Counted from the first letter of the stretch, positions 27,283 to 35,883 are shown. The stretch: 48,098 nt of DNA from CAZOLI01 sp964580675 (GCA_964580675.1 CAZOLI010000024.1:1-48098); one strand, 5' to 3'. The notes: generated by a model not told the origin, from the letters alone. Numbers and translations: made by a program.

Positions 27283-28026
27283 ATGAATGAAACCGACAAC
27301 AGAAAATGGTCCCGCACCATCCTGACCCTTCTTGTTCTCTGGATCGGGGCCGGGATTCTGCTCATCGGCCCCCTGTTATTTTTGCCCGGTTTGGAGGAGG
27401 GCAGTAACCCCGGGGCCATCCCGTTTCTTGCCTCGCCGTTCCTTGCCGTCGTCGTCATTCCTGCCCTTTCCTCTGCTCGCGGGTTCTGGCGGGAACAGAG
27501 AATGTATCCGGCCATGCTGTTTCCCCTGGTACTGATGTCCCATTTTTTCCTTTGCTATGGATTGTTTCATTCCCCGTCTTCCGGAGCCTGCTTTCAGGGA
27601 GGGCTGTTTTTGTTTTGCTTCGGATCGTTCCTGATGGGTGTGGTCTGGCTCTGCAGGGGTCTCGGTCTCGGTCCATTTCCGTCTCAGTGGGTCTCCACGC
27701 TGGTCGGATTGCTGCTCACAACAAGTTTCGTCATTTCTTCCCCGATTGTTGATCTCTACACCGCCGAAAGCGGGACACGAAAATGGCTCATTGAACTCTC
27801 CACGCAATACAATCCGGTTCTAGCCATGGGCGGAGACATCCTCGGACAGGACGTTCTTCGTGGTTCCTTTCTGTACGAAACCATTTCCATCGGCCGTTTT
27901 TATCATTACAGTTCACCGGAATGGGGAGGGCTTGCATTGAGCTTTCTTCTCATCGGGTCCATGACGGGGGGGATCGGACTTTTCCTGTATTTACAATTCG
28001 GAAACAGGCAGATGAACGATGAGTAA
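27283..28026 (+). CDS. Hypothetical polytopic membrane protein
   Basis: A 247-residue protein with about six hydrophobic segments (near 12-33, 45-65, 75-95, 105-125, 135-155 and 215-235) and a polar loop between the last two. I do not recognise the family. Layout and segment number resemble small ABC-2-type permeases, but no ATPase is adjacent. It follows the YvcK-like gene by eight bases and overlaps the next gene by eight bases, so the three are almost certainly one transcript. Confidence 0.65.
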   Translation: MNETDNRKWSRTILTLLVLWIGAGILLIGPLLFLPGLEEGSNPGAIPFLASPFLAVVVIPALSSARGFWREQRMYPAMLFPLVLMSHFFLCYGLFHSPSSGACFQGGLFLFCFGSFLMGVVWLCRGLGLGPFPSQWVSTLVGLLLTTSFVISSPIVDLYTAESGTRKWLIELSTQYNPVLAMGGDILGQDVLRGSFLYETISIGRFYHYSSPEWGGLALSFLLIGSMTGGIGLFLYLQFGNRQMNDE

Positions 28027-28486
28027 CTTCCTGTTCTCCAACCGGTACCGGTTGCTAAAATTGGTGCTTCCCTTTTTGCTTCTTGGTTATCTCTGTTACC
28101 TCAGCCAGAAACAGCACAGACAACCGAAATCCCAAATCACCCAAAACCGGTTGCTTGCGGTGAAAAAAGGAACTCCGCAGGATGTGGTGGTAACCGGAGG
28201 AACCGTCATAAACACGAGAGGATCCGGCCCGGCCGAACTGGTCACACTGCGTGTGGGAGATGTGCATGTTCCGGTTGATAAGCCGCGTTCCACTTCCTGG
28301 CAGGACGGGGACATCATTAGCATCGAAGGATCTTTCCGGGCCTCCGGTATATTAAAACCGGTTCGCACCCACAGACATCCGCCGGTCATTTATAAATACC
28401 TGATGGCCATTCCCGGTATCCTTCTGGCCCTGTTCCTGCTTGTGTCGTGGCTTCGCTGGGATCCGGAACAAATTGGATTAAAATAA
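28019..28486 (+). CDS. Hypothetical two-helix membrane protein
   Basis: A 155-residue protein: an N-terminal membrane helix (about 12-28), a soluble beta-rich middle of about 85 residues (DVVVTGGTVINTRGSG ... ISIEGSFRASG) that could be an OB-like barrel, and a C-terminal helix (about 130-146). This layout puts the middle outside the cytoplasm. No family recognised. It overlaps the end of the preceding membrane-protein gene by eight bases and is followed after 20 bases by the YdjM-type gene. Confidence 0.6.
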   Translation: MSNFLFSNRYRLLKLVLPFLLLGYLCYLSQKQHRQPKSQITQNRLLAVKKGTPQDVVVTGGTVINTRGSGPAELVTLRVGDVHVPVDKPRSTSWQDGDIISIEGSFRASGILKPVRTHRHPPVIYKYLMAIPGILLALFLLVSWLRWDPEQIGLK

Positions 28487-28506
28487 TTTTAGGAACCTGC
28501 CTGCAC

Positions 28507-28965
28507 ATGCCAGATTCACTCGCACATACCTCGGTCAACCTTATCACCACCGCCGGAGCCGATCGGAAGGTGGTAAGAGCAACAGTTCTCGCGGGGGCCC
28601 TCCTGCCTGATATAGCCGGGAAGTCCCTCAAACTTTTTCTGGGCCTTCCTCATTGGGGAGCGGCTCCGACACATTCTCTGGCGGGTATCGTTCTTATGGC
28701 TTACGCGCTTTCCTTTTTCTTCGTGCCGCCCCATCGACCCCGGGCATTCTCGGGATTGTTTCTCGGACAGGGTCTTCACCTTCTTCTGGATTACACCAAA
28801 ACGTCGTATTTGCCCGCGTATGACCTTTTCTTTCCCGTGCCGTTACAGGTGGCACAGATGAATCTGGTGTGGGACTGGACCTGGATGTATCTCTCGCCGA
28901 TCCTGGCCGTTATCTGCTTCGTTGTGTTTCGGCGTCCCATCTACCAGGAAATGTTCCCGGACTAA
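28507..28965 (+). CDS. YdjM-type membrane-bound metal-dependent hydrolase
   Basis: A 152-residue membrane protein of the YdjM/YfhO-like putative hydrolase family. The spaced metal-ligand motifs are visible: HTSVNL near the start, GALLPDIAGK, PTHSLAG and GQGLHLLLDYTK, each in or next to a membrane helix. The family acts on phospholipid-like or prenyl substrates by analogy to membrane phosphatases, but the real substrate is unknown. I chose the ATG at 28507 (MPDSLAH); the longer frame overlaps the previous gene and has no conserved content. Its TAA overlaps the stop codon of the convergent dapL gene. Confidence 0.75.
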   Translation: MPDSLAHTSVNLITTAGADRKVVRATVLAGALLPDIAGKSLKLFLGLPHWGAAPTHSLAGIVLMAYALSFFFVPPHRPRAFSGLFLGQGLHLLLDYTKTSYLPAYDLFFPVPLQVAQMNLVWDWTWMYLSPILAVICFVVFRRPIYQEMFPD

Positions 28966-30134
28966 AGTTCCGACGCCAACCGTTCCCCCATTTCCTCAAG
29001 ACGGGACACATCGTTTGTCAGCGAGATGCGGAAGAACCCTTCTCCGGCATCGCCAAATCCGACGCCGGGAGTGGTGTTGATGTGAGCTTCCTCCAGGAGA
29101 CGGGTACAGAACGAAACGGAATCCTCGTCTCCGGGAACCGGGGTCCAGACATAGAACGTTGCGTCGGGGACGATCGGATCAAGACCGACATTGCGCAGTC
29201 CCTCCACGCAGGTATCACGACGTTCGCGGTACATATCGCGGATTTTTTCCTGCTGCTGCTCACCATTTCGTAATCCTTCCGCGGCGGCAAGTTGAATGGC
29301 GCCAAAACAGCCGGAATCAAGGTTCGATTTCAAATCAATAAGGGCCTCAACAACATCCGGCCGGCCGGCCACCCAGCCAACGCGCCATCCGGTCATGTTA
29401 AACATCTTGGAAAGAGACTGAAATTCCACGGCCACCTCTCCGGCCCCCTCGAATTCAAGAATCGACCGGGGACGGTCGTGATAAAAAATGGATCCATAAG
29501 CGGCATCGTGGACGGGAATAATTTCATGTTCTTCGGCAAAGGAAAGCACCTCTCGATAAAACCGATCCGGAGCCACGGCCGTTGTCGGGTTGTTCGGATA
29601 GTTTAAAAACATCAGTTTGGCGTTCTCCCGAACCTCCTCCGGCACCGCATCAAGATCCGGCAGAAATTCGTTTTCGGCGCGAAGGGGCATGTAATGAGGT
29701 TCGCCCCCGGCAAAGATCGTACCGGAACGATACGGGGGGTAAAGGGGATCCGGAATAAGAACAGCCTCCCCCGGATTGGCGCAGGCGAGCGGCAGGTGTC
29801 CGATGCCTTCCTTGGTGCCAATAACCACCCCCACTTCGTCGTCCGGATCCACCGTCACATCGTGATGCCGATCGTACCACTCGGAAATGGCCTGTCGGAA
29901 CTCCTCACGTCCCTGCCCCGGAGGATATCGATGAATTTCCTCCACGTTCAGGGCCTCCACAAGAGCTTCCTGAATAAGATCCGGGGTGGGCTGATCGGGA
30001 TCCCCAACCCCCAGATCAATCAGATCCGCCCCCTGTTCGAGCAGCTCATTTTTTTTGCGATCAATCTCCGCAAAGAGGTACGGGGGAAGTTCCTGCAGTC
30101 GATCGGCGGGCTCAAAAGGGAAAGAATCACTCAT
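28962..30134 (-). CDS. dapL: LL-diaminopimelate aminotransferase
   Basis: A class I/II PLP aminotransferase of 390 residues. The PLP lysine lies in SLSKMFNMTGWRVGW; other landmarks are DLGVGDPDQPTP, YPPGQGREEFRQAI, NYPNNPT and the substrate-carboxylate Arg near FFRISLT. The sequence fits the DapL branch, which converts tetrahydrodipicolinate directly to LL-diaminopimelate for lysine and peptidoglycan synthesis; related aspartate or alanine aminotransferases cannot be fully excluded. It lies 106 bp downstream of rpsI on the same strand. Its stop codon overlaps that of the YdjM-type gene. Confidence 0.85.
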   Translation of the reverse strand: MSDSFPFEPADRLQELPPYLFAEIDRKKNELLEQGADLIDLGVGDPDQPTPDLIQEALVEALNVEEIHRYPPGQGREEFRQAISEWYDRHHDVTVDPDDEVGVVIGTKEGIGHLPLACANPGEAVLIPDPLYPPYRSGTIFAGGEPHYMPLRAENEFLPDLDAVPEEVRENAKLMFLNYPNNPTTAVAPDRFYREVLSFAEEHEIIPVHDAAYGSIFYHDRPRSILEFEGAGEVAVEFQSLSKMFNMTGWRVGWVAGRPDVVEALIDLKSNLDSGCFGAIQLAAAEGLRNGEQQQEKIRDMYRERRDTCVEGLRNVGLDPIVPDATFYVWTPVPGDEDSVSFCTRLLEEAHINTTPGVGFGDAGEGFFRISLTNDVSRLEEMGERLASEL

Positions 30135-30240
30135 CGCGCAAATTCCGGGGGAATTGAGTTACGTGATCAGACCGAGAGAAATCGCCGCTTTACACGACGT
30201 TCACCGGCTTGACAGGGGACCGGGAAAACAGAGAGGTGAT

Positions 30241-30639
30241 TTAACGCTTCGAGTACTGTTTTCCTCTTCGGGCACCGTGTTTGCCGTATTTGCGGCGCTC
30301 TTTCATTCTTGGGTCCCTGGTGAGATGATCGTTGTCCCGGAGGGTTTCCTCCAGATCCGGTTCCACTTCCACCAGTGCCCGTGCAATACCCAGAAGGGAG
30401 GCCTCCGCCTGTCCGGTCTTGCCGCCCCCCTGCACGTTAATCCGAATGGTGTAATCCCCGAGCCGGTCCGTATCTCGTAGTGGTTTCTCGAGGGAGACCT
30501 GGTCCTTCAGGTTCACAAAATATTCCTTGTAATTCTTGCCGTTTACGCGAATGCTCCCGTCTCCCTCCTTCAGGCGGACACGGGCAACGGAGGTTTTCCG
30601 ACGCCCGGTTCCCCATGTAAATTCGCCGTTGTTACTCAT
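30241..30639 (-). CDS. rpsI: Ribosomal protein S9 (uS9)
   Basis: A 132-residue small-subunit protein whose C-terminal tail reaches the P-site tRNA. The start WGTGRRKTSVARVRL, the central RINVQGGGKTGQAEA and the basic end RRGKQYSKR are all diagnostic, including the terminal Lys-Arg. Its ATG overlaps the rplM stop by four bases, the usual rplM-rpsI pair with translational coupling. Confidence 0.98.
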   Translation of the reverse strand: MSNNGEFTWGTGRRKTSVARVRLKEGDGSIRVNGKNYKEYFVNLKDQVSLEKPLRDTDRLGDYTIRINVQGGGKTGQAEASLLGIARALVEVEPDLEETLRDNDHLTRDPRMKERRKYGKHGARRGKQYSKR

Positions 30640-31100
30640 GGTACAAGATCCTCCAGTTCAATGTCCTCCGGATTCTGAGCCTTATGCGGATGATCTTCTC
30701 CACTGTAGGCGTGCAATTTCTTCAGCATTTTCCGTCCCAGCTTGGACTTTGGCAACATGCCTTTGACCGCCACTTCAATAAGTTGCTCGGGGTTCTCTTC
30801 TTTGATCTCCTCAACCGGTTTTTCGTACAGCCCGCCGGGATACCCCGAGAAATGTTCGTGTGATTCCTCCTCCAGCTTATTTCCGGATAGCCGTATGTTT
30901 TCCACGCCAGTTACCACCACGTGATCCCCCACGTCCACATTCGGGGTGTAAACGGGTTTGTGCTTTCCCATCAGAACCGTCGCGATTCGAGAGGCCAGAC
31001 GGCCGAGGTATTTCCCCGACGCATCCACTTGATACCAATCCCGTTTCTCGTCCGGGTATTCCTCTTTTTTGACAAATGATGTTTTGTTTAGCGAATCCAT
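30636..31100 (-). CDS. rplM: Ribosomal protein L13 (uL13)
   Basis: A 154-residue large-subunit assembly protein. Landmarks are WYQVDASGKYLGRLASRIA, VGDHVVVTGVENIRLSGNK, HSGYPGG-type residues (here HFSGYPGG) and the MLPKSKLGRKMLKKL motif. The ATG at 31100 has AGGGG six bases upstream, so I prefer it to the TTG at 31115. First gene of the rplM-rpsI(-dapL) group, behind its own promoter and a roughly 75-base leader with a short hairpin (31131-31144). Confidence 0.98.
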   Translation of the reverse strand: MDSLNKTSFVKKEEYPDEKRDWYQVDASGKYLGRLASRIATVLMGKHKPVYTPNVDVGDHVVVTGVENIRLSGNKLEEESHEHFSGYPGGLYEKPVEEIKEENPEQLIEVAVKGMLPKSKLGRKMLKKLHAYSGEDHPHKAQNPEDIELEDLVP

Positions 31101-31130
31101 GTTCAACCCCTGCAATGAAATGCTTGCGGT

Positions 31131-31144
31131 TCCCCGACCGGGGA
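31131..31144 (-). promoter_or_regulatory. Leader hairpin ahead of rplM
   Basis: TCCCCGACCGGGGA folds into a 6-bp stem with a two-base centre, within the predicted 5' leader of rplM. L13 autoregulation through its leader is known in other bacteria; this dyad is a candidate element, but no protein-binding match can be shown by eye. Confidence 0.3.
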
Positions 31145-31181
31145 GTTCGACCAGGGAAATAATTCGGTACAGACACCCATC

Positions 31182-31209
31182 ATTATATATACTCTACATT
31201 CCAATTCAA
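31182..31209 (-). promoter_or_regulatory. Sigma-70-like promoter of rplM-rpsI
   Basis: On the minus strand TTGAAT (31209-31204) and a perfect TATAAT (31187-31182) are 16 bases apart, giving a start near 31175 and a leader of about 75 bases. Confidence 0.55.
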
Positions 31210-31338
31210 CCGGTACAGTACCGCCAAACGGCATTTTTTAAAATGACGTCGATTCCGGTCACAATAGTAGGGGGGAGACACACAAATACAGAATGTGAAA
31301 ATCGCCGAATCTACTTCCAACAACGTAACGGGAACGCA

Positions 31339-32388
31339 ATGCCCTACAAATTCAGGGACGACGAAGAAAACCAGGCTGTCAAGCAGGCACTGGACAAACT
31401 GAACATCTCGGACCCGGAGGTGCGCTCCTACATCCGGCAGATCATGGTAACGGCGGGCAAACTAAAAAAGGATGACGCAGGCTCGCTTGAACTTAAAATG
31501 ATCACAAATAGCATTAAGGAAATGCGGTATGCGTTCCGGGTGTTCTCATCCTACGAAAACAGGGAGAAAATTTCCGTGTTCGGTTCCTCCCGAATAGACG
31601 AAGATCACGAGGCATACCAGAAAGCCCGGACCTTTTCCCGGTTGGCCGCGAATTCGGACTACATGCTTATATCCGGAGGAGGGCCCGGTATTATGGAGGC
31701 GGTAAATCGCGGGGCGGGCAAGGAAAATTCGTTTGGCCTCCATATCAACCTTCCGTTTGAAGCACTTCCAAACCGCTACATACGGGGGGACGAAAAGTGC
31801 ATTCACTTTCGGTACTTCTTTACCCGCAAGCTGATATTTGCCAAAGAAACGAACGCCGTCGTGATATTTCCCGGTGGTATGGGTACTCACGATGAGCTTT
31901 TTGAATTATTAACCCTCCTTCAAACAGGCCGGCAGGAAATGATTCCGATGATTTTTTTCGATCATGGAGATTACTGGGAACGCCTTGAAGAATATTTATC
32001 GGAGACCCTGGCGGATTCAGGCACCATCAGCGAAACGGACTTTTGCCTCTATGATCGAGTGGAAGAACCAGAAGAAGCCCTGAAGGTCATTCAGAGGTTT
32101 TATTCCAATTTTCACAGCAGCCGTTACGTGGGGGATGAGTTCGTCATGCGATTTCGCCACCCCCCGTCCGAACAGGAACGGAATCGCCTGGACGAAGAAT
32201 TTGAAAGCATCTGTCCGGAGAGTGGATTCCGCATTCAGAAAGGGCCGCTGGAAGGAGAGGGATCGGAGGCCCCCGATTCCATGTATAGATTAATCTTTTC
32301 CTTTACGAGCCACGACTACGGTGTGCTTCGAAACCTCGTAAAGTTCATGAACAAGTGGGGACCCGACCAGACCCGGAACGACGGGTAA
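31339..32388 (+). CDS. LOG-family (lysine decarboxylase-like) nucleotide hydrolase
   Basis: A 349-residue protein. The Rossmann core has both LOG signatures: GGGPGIMEAVNRGA and the catalytic PGGMGTHDELFE. LOG enzymes release free bases from nucleoside 5'-monophosphates (cytokinin-activating in plants, nucleotide turnover in bacteria). About 75 residues of N-terminal helices and a roughly 70-residue C-terminal alpha/beta extension (MYRLIFSFTSHDYGVLRNL, ACT-like) make it longer than the usual 190-250 residues. I chose the ATG at 31339, where the helical domain begins; the track-length extension back to 31069 runs through the rplM promoter. It is 72 bp upstream of the next gene on the same strand. 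Confidence 0.85.
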   Translation: MPYKFRDDEENQAVKQALDKLNISDPEVRSYIRQIMVTAGKLKKDDAGSLELKMITNSIKEMRYAFRVFSSYENREKISVFGSSRIDEDHEAYQKARTFSRLAANSDYMLISGGGPGIMEAVNRGAGKENSFGLHINLPFEALPNRYIRGDEKCIHFRYFFTRKLIFAKETNAVVIFPGGMGTHDELFELLTLLQTGRQEMIPMIFFDHGDYWERLEEYLSETLADSGTISETDFCLYDRVEEPEEALKVIQRFYSNFHSSRYVGDEFVMRFRHPPSEQERNRLDEEFESICPESGFRIQKGPLEGEGSEAPDSMYRLIFSFTSHDYGVLRNLVKFMNKWGPDQTRNDG

Positions 32389-32459
32389 GATCCGGGCCGG
32401 GCAACGAATCGATCGACGGCCCTTCTTCAAATCAAACCGGAACCGATTTCGTTTCATCC

Positions 32460-33587
32460 ATGCAGTTTTTCAAAAAGACAATTCGCCTCTTCCCGATCTC
32501 ACTCGGCGCATTCGCTCTGGCGTGGATCGGTACCTCCGGCGTCCTTGTCTGGATTTTGAATCATGAGGAATCGGCCGTCAACCCGGGTCCGGGTTCCCGG
32601 GTCGAATCCGTGGATGTGTATCCCCCCGAAGGGGAAACCCGAAAAAAACGACTTCTGCTGGCAATTTCAGGGCGGGGACGCGGCCGGAACTGGGATCCCG
32701 AGGAAATCCGCCGATTTTATTACGTACAGGAGTTGACGTATCGGAGTACGGTTACGGAAAAAACAAAGAACGAAATACGCGAGAAACGGACCATTGAACG
32801 ATTGCGGTTTCTCCTTTTTTCCCTTCCCCCGGACGAACGAAAAATAACATTCAAACCGGACGTCACGGCGCTGGCCGACCAGCTCGGTGAAAAAACAAAC
32901 ATCCGCCGGTACGGACGAGGCGGTATTCCAATTTCCCCGCCCGCCCCATCCGAAGTGTCTCCCGGGATGATGAAAAAACTTTCGTCGTTTTTCCGGGGAC
33001 CTACGGATCCAACATCACAAAAAAACCCGTACCGGGTTCTTTCCTATACAAGTCCACATGAAGGATCGGTGTTTCAGCTGCGGCACCCAATCTCCCACAA
33101 CATCGATGGTCGCCCAAAATTAACGAAAGAACGAGAGCACTTTTCGGAATTTGAGAAGCGAATCATACTGGCAGCCCCGTTTGCTCCCGAAAAGACCCTT
33201 CGGGAGACCCGGTATGTACAGAACCCTCCTTCGAAAACGGTTCATTACATCCACGGAAATTACCTGAATCAATATACCGTTCCACTGTTTGGCGCCCGGG
33301 CCAGGGGAACGCTTGTCATGCGGGAACAATCGAACGGAAAACACCCGAAACGACTTGCCGGGAATGGAAGTTTTAACCTGGTGCACCCTCAGACAAACCG
33401 CCAAACCGGGGAGCTTCGTGTAACACAAACCGAATTGCATCTCGAAACGGATTCCCACCAGGTCCGCCGGCTCCAACTTAAAGGCTCGCTCCTGCTGTAC
33501 ACCCTGCCATCGGGTCATATTCTTGATCGTGTCCGGTTTCTTGAAGAACCGAACTTTCGAATCAAATACAGCAAAGCGGAGAATTGA
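32460..33587 (+). CDS. Hypothetical membrane-anchored protein preceding the ABC transporter
   Basis: A 375-residue protein with one N-terminal membrane helix (about 14-34, LGAFALAWIGTSGVLVWIL) and a large, strongly basic exported part. Charged helices (about 75-150) precede an alternating-strand region (about 190-375). I recognise no family. It starts 72 bp after the LOG gene and its stop overlaps a possible TTG start of the ABC gene (ATTGA), so it is very probably a partner of that transporter, perhaps a periplasmic adaptor or substrate-handling component. The ATG at 32460 places the helix near the terminus; the upstream extension is polar and unconserved-looking. Confidence 0.65.
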   Translation: MQFFKKTIRLFPISLGAFALAWIGTSGVLVWILNHEESAVNPGPGSRVESVDVYPPEGETRKKRLLLAISGRGRGRNWDPEEIRRFYYVQELTYRSTVTEKTKNEIREKRTIERLRFLLFSLPPDERKITFKPDVTALADQLGEKTNIRRYGRGGIPISPPAPSEVSPGMMKKLSSFFRGPTDPTSQKNPYRVLSYTSPHEGSVFQLRHPISHNIDGRPKLTKEREHFSEFEKRIILAAPFAPEKTLRETRYVQNPPSKTVHYIHGNYLNQYTVPLFGARARGTLVMREQSNGKHPKRLAGNGSFNLVHPQTNRQTGELRVTQTELHLETDSHQVRRLQLKGSLLLYTLPSGHILDRVRFLEEPNFRIKYSKAEN

Positions 33588-33607
33588 CAGAGGAAACCAA
33601 AAATTTG

Positions 33608-35440
33608 ATGGACGCGTCGGATAATACCGAAGAACGGGACGTGCACCTTGAGCTGGACAACGTTTCTCTGTACCGGGGAACCCGGAAAACCCTGGACGTC
33701 CCCCATCTGCAGATCTACGAAAACAGCCTTACCCTCGTTATGGGGGTAAGCGGCAGCGGGAAAACAACACTGATGGAATGTCTCGCCGGATTGCTCCGTC
33801 CCCAGAGAGGAAACATATACGTACATGGTGACGCCCTTTCCGAACGGCTGCAGCAGCATCAGCGTGAGCTTGCGTACGTTCCGCAGGAAAACATCGTCCA
33901 CCCCGAATTAACGGTTCAGCAGGCGGTACATTTCGCGTCGGTCCTGCGTCTGGGAAGCGAAGCTTTTGTGGAATCGGCCTCCGGGGACGTGGAATCCCTG
34001 CTGCGCCGTCTCCGAATTTTCAACGTTCGACAGAACCGCGTGGATCATCTTAGCGGTGGTCAGAAAAAACGCGTTTCCCTGGCCACGGAGATGGTCTCCT
34101 CCCCCCGTCTTCTGCTGCTTGACGAACCAACGGCGGGGCTGGATCCGGGACACCACCGGGAGTTCATGGAACTGGTTCGGGAGGTGGCCAACAGGGGGTG
34201 TACAGTCGTTATGAGCAGTCACCACACGGAGGGCATTGACATTACCGACCGGCTCGTCCTGATTGATCGAGGTCAGGTACAGGAGCAGGAAACACCGGAG
34301 AAGGTACTGAACAAAAACAATGCGAGCAATTTTGGCGAATTGTTCTCGAACATCCTGACGGATAAACCGGTCGAGGAAGACGAGGAAACAACTGGATTCT
34401 TCGAGCGCCTGGTCGGACCTGTATACCCGATCTACCTGGTGTTACGGGGCCTTTTGTTCTGGACGTTTGTTCTGGTTCGAGATTTTGCGAGGGTTCTTTT
34501 CAGGGCGTTTCGCGCCAGCATTACGCGACCCATTCAGAGCGTTCGCTTCGGGCTGGAGCACCTGCTGCCCCGTCTATTCTGCCTGCTCCGGCGGGAACAG
34601 ATCATTCTGTTCCGCCACCGGGCTTTTTTGAGTTATCAGCTCATACTGCCTGTGGCCATCGGCATCCTGATCGGGGTGGTCAGCCAGATTCATACACGAC
34701 CCTCAAGAACCGTCTTTTTTTCCCTGGTCGCGGCCTTCTGGCTTGGCCTCAACACGTCCGCTCTGAGCATCATTCGGGAAATCGGCATTGTGCAGAAGGA
34801 ACGAATGGCCTCTCCCTACCAGGAAACGTACGTGGTCGCGTACCTCGGATCAAAATTGATCTGGTACGGATTGTTTGGTTTACTGGCAGGTCTGCTGCTT
34901 TCCGGGGGCATTTACCTTACCGGCACCATTCATTTCTCCACGTACGGAAAACCATTCCGCGTTCTGATGTGCATCGGTCTGTTCGAACTGGCTTCTCTTC
35001 TCGGGGTGCTCCTCGGCCTTCTGGTATCGGCCGTCTCGGAAAATCAGGTCTTCGCCATGGCCCTGATTCCCATCCTTGTGCTTCCCGGTCTTCTTTTAAG
35101 CAGACCGGTACTGGACAAACCCCAGTACCGACCGGTTGGGACCCCGGACGCTCGGCAAACGAGTCCCAATTCCGATGTCGGTGCGGAAGGGGATCGAGAT
35201 AACTTGCTTCCTCAGTTATGGTACTGGATGTACCGGATTCACCCCATTTCCTTCCTCTACGATGGAGCCCCCCTCCAGCTCCGGATGGAGCCGGGGAAAA
35301 CAGCCGACCAGAAAAACAGGTTCCTGAAACATCTCCTGCCCCAAACGATACTCCCCAGCCTCGTGATGGGATTTCTGTTTTTCTTTCTCACCCATCTGGT
35401 CCTGCTCTTTCGGGGTCGTATAGGGCCCGGTGTGCAGTAA
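33608..35440 (+). CDS. ABCG-like transporter (ATPase fused to ABC-2 permease)
   Basis: A 610-residue reverse-order half-transporter. The N-terminal ATPase has Walker A GVSGSGKTTL, a Q-loop (YVPQENIVHPELTVQ), the signature LSGGQKKRVSLA, Walker B LLLLDEPTAGLD and an H-loop (SSHHTEG). The permease half (about 270-610) has an amphipathic connecting helix with REQIILFRHR, a first membrane helix, then ALSIIREIGIVQKERM typical of ABCG/ABC-2 proteins, four or five more helices and a soluble loop before the last. ATP-driven export of a lipid or other hydrophobic compound is likely. A TTG at 33584, overlapping the previous stop, would add eight residues; I prefer the ATG, with GAGGAAA some 12 bases upstream. 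Confidence 0.88.
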   Translation: MDASDNTEERDVHLELDNVSLYRGTRKTLDVPHLQIYENSLTLVMGVSGSGKTTLMECLAGLLRPQRGNIYVHGDALSERLQQHQRELAYVPQENIVHPELTVQQAVHFASVLRLGSEAFVESASGDVESLLRRLRIFNVRQNRVDHLSGGQKKRVSLATEMVSSPRLLLLDEPTAGLDPGHHREFMELVREVANRGCTVVMSSHHTEGIDITDRLVLIDRGQVQEQETPEKVLNKNNASNFGELFSNILTDKPVEEDEETTGFFERLVGPVYPIYLVLRGLLFWTFVLVRDFARVLFRAFRASITRPIQSVRFGLEHLLPRLFCLLRREQIILFRHRAFLSYQLILPVAIGILIGVVSQIHTRPSRTVFFSLVAAFWLGLNTSALSIIREIGIVQKERMASPYQETYVVAYLGSKLIWYGLFGLLAGLLLSGGIYLTGTIHFSTYGKPFRVLMCIGLFELASLLGVLLGLLVSAVSENQVFAMALIPILVLPGLLLSRPVLDKPQYRPVGTPDARQTSPNSDVGAEGDRDNLLPQLWYWMYRIHPISFLYDGAPLQLRMEPGKTADQKNRFLKHLLPQTILPSLVMGFLFFFLTHLVLLFRGRIGPGVQ

Positions 35441-35446
35441 AACAGC

Positions 35447-35462
35447 AGGGAACGAAATCCCT
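35447..35462 (-). terminator. Weak terminator-like hairpin
   Basis: On the minus strand AGGGA-TTTCGT-TCCCT is followed by GCTGTTTTA, a short stem with a small T-run, about 45 bases after the last gene of the minus-strand array and seven bases beyond the ABC transporter stop. The stem is only five base pairs. Confidence 0.3.
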
Positions 35463-35508
35463 TCGCTGGCCGGCGGTGTCCCGAATCCTGAAGGTATGTC
35501 CGTTTCAA

Positions 35509-35883
35509 TCAGGGCCGGGGATCAGGGGGGTTCTGACGGGGTGGTCCCTCCGGTTCCGGTGGTTCATCTTCACCCGGTAATCCTCGTTCTTCACCGGGGG
35601 ATCGTGGGCCCTCGCGGAGCGACGGCCCCTGCTCTTCTCGTTCTTCCTCTTCCAGTTCCAGCTGCTCCCTGATGTTCTCAACCATCCGGTCCCGTGCGAG
35701 TTCAAGGTTTTCACTCCTTGTTTTATATTCTTCCGCCCCGGCCGTCATACCGGTGGGTTCATGCAGCAATTGCACACGGTCATCTTCCTCGTCCGACGTC
35801 TCCTTCACCTGATCCTTTACGTCTTCCCAATCCAGCTCGCCCGGTGACGGCAATTCTACTTTCCACTCGTCTTCTTCAAGCAT
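35509..35883 (-). CDS. Acidic protein with a GGQ-less release-factor-like segment
   Basis: A 124-residue, very acidic protein. Residues about 36-76 (DRVQLLHEPTGMTAGAEEY, then KTRSENLELARDRMVENIR) track the second half of the RF-1/ArfB catalytic domain: compare prfA in this window, KVRLEHKPTGVVVECQTEK then SQHRNRELARRLLRTRI. The GGQ loop that should precede it is absent; residues 11-35 are acidic instead. Beyond residue 85 the chain is a Pro/Glu-rich disordered tail. It could be a ribosome-binding remnant or regulator without peptidyl-hydrolase activity. The ATG at 35883 has GGAAAG 10 bases upstream; a TTG at 35907 is less likely. Last gene of the prfA-to-pepP array, 195 bp after pepP. Confidence 0.5.
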   Translation of the reverse strand: MLEEDEWKVELPSPGELDWEDVKDQVKETSDEEDDRVQLLHEPTGMTAGAEEYKTRSENLELARDRMVENIREQLELEEEEREEQGPSLREGPRSPGEERGLPGEDEPPEPEGPPRQNPPDPRP

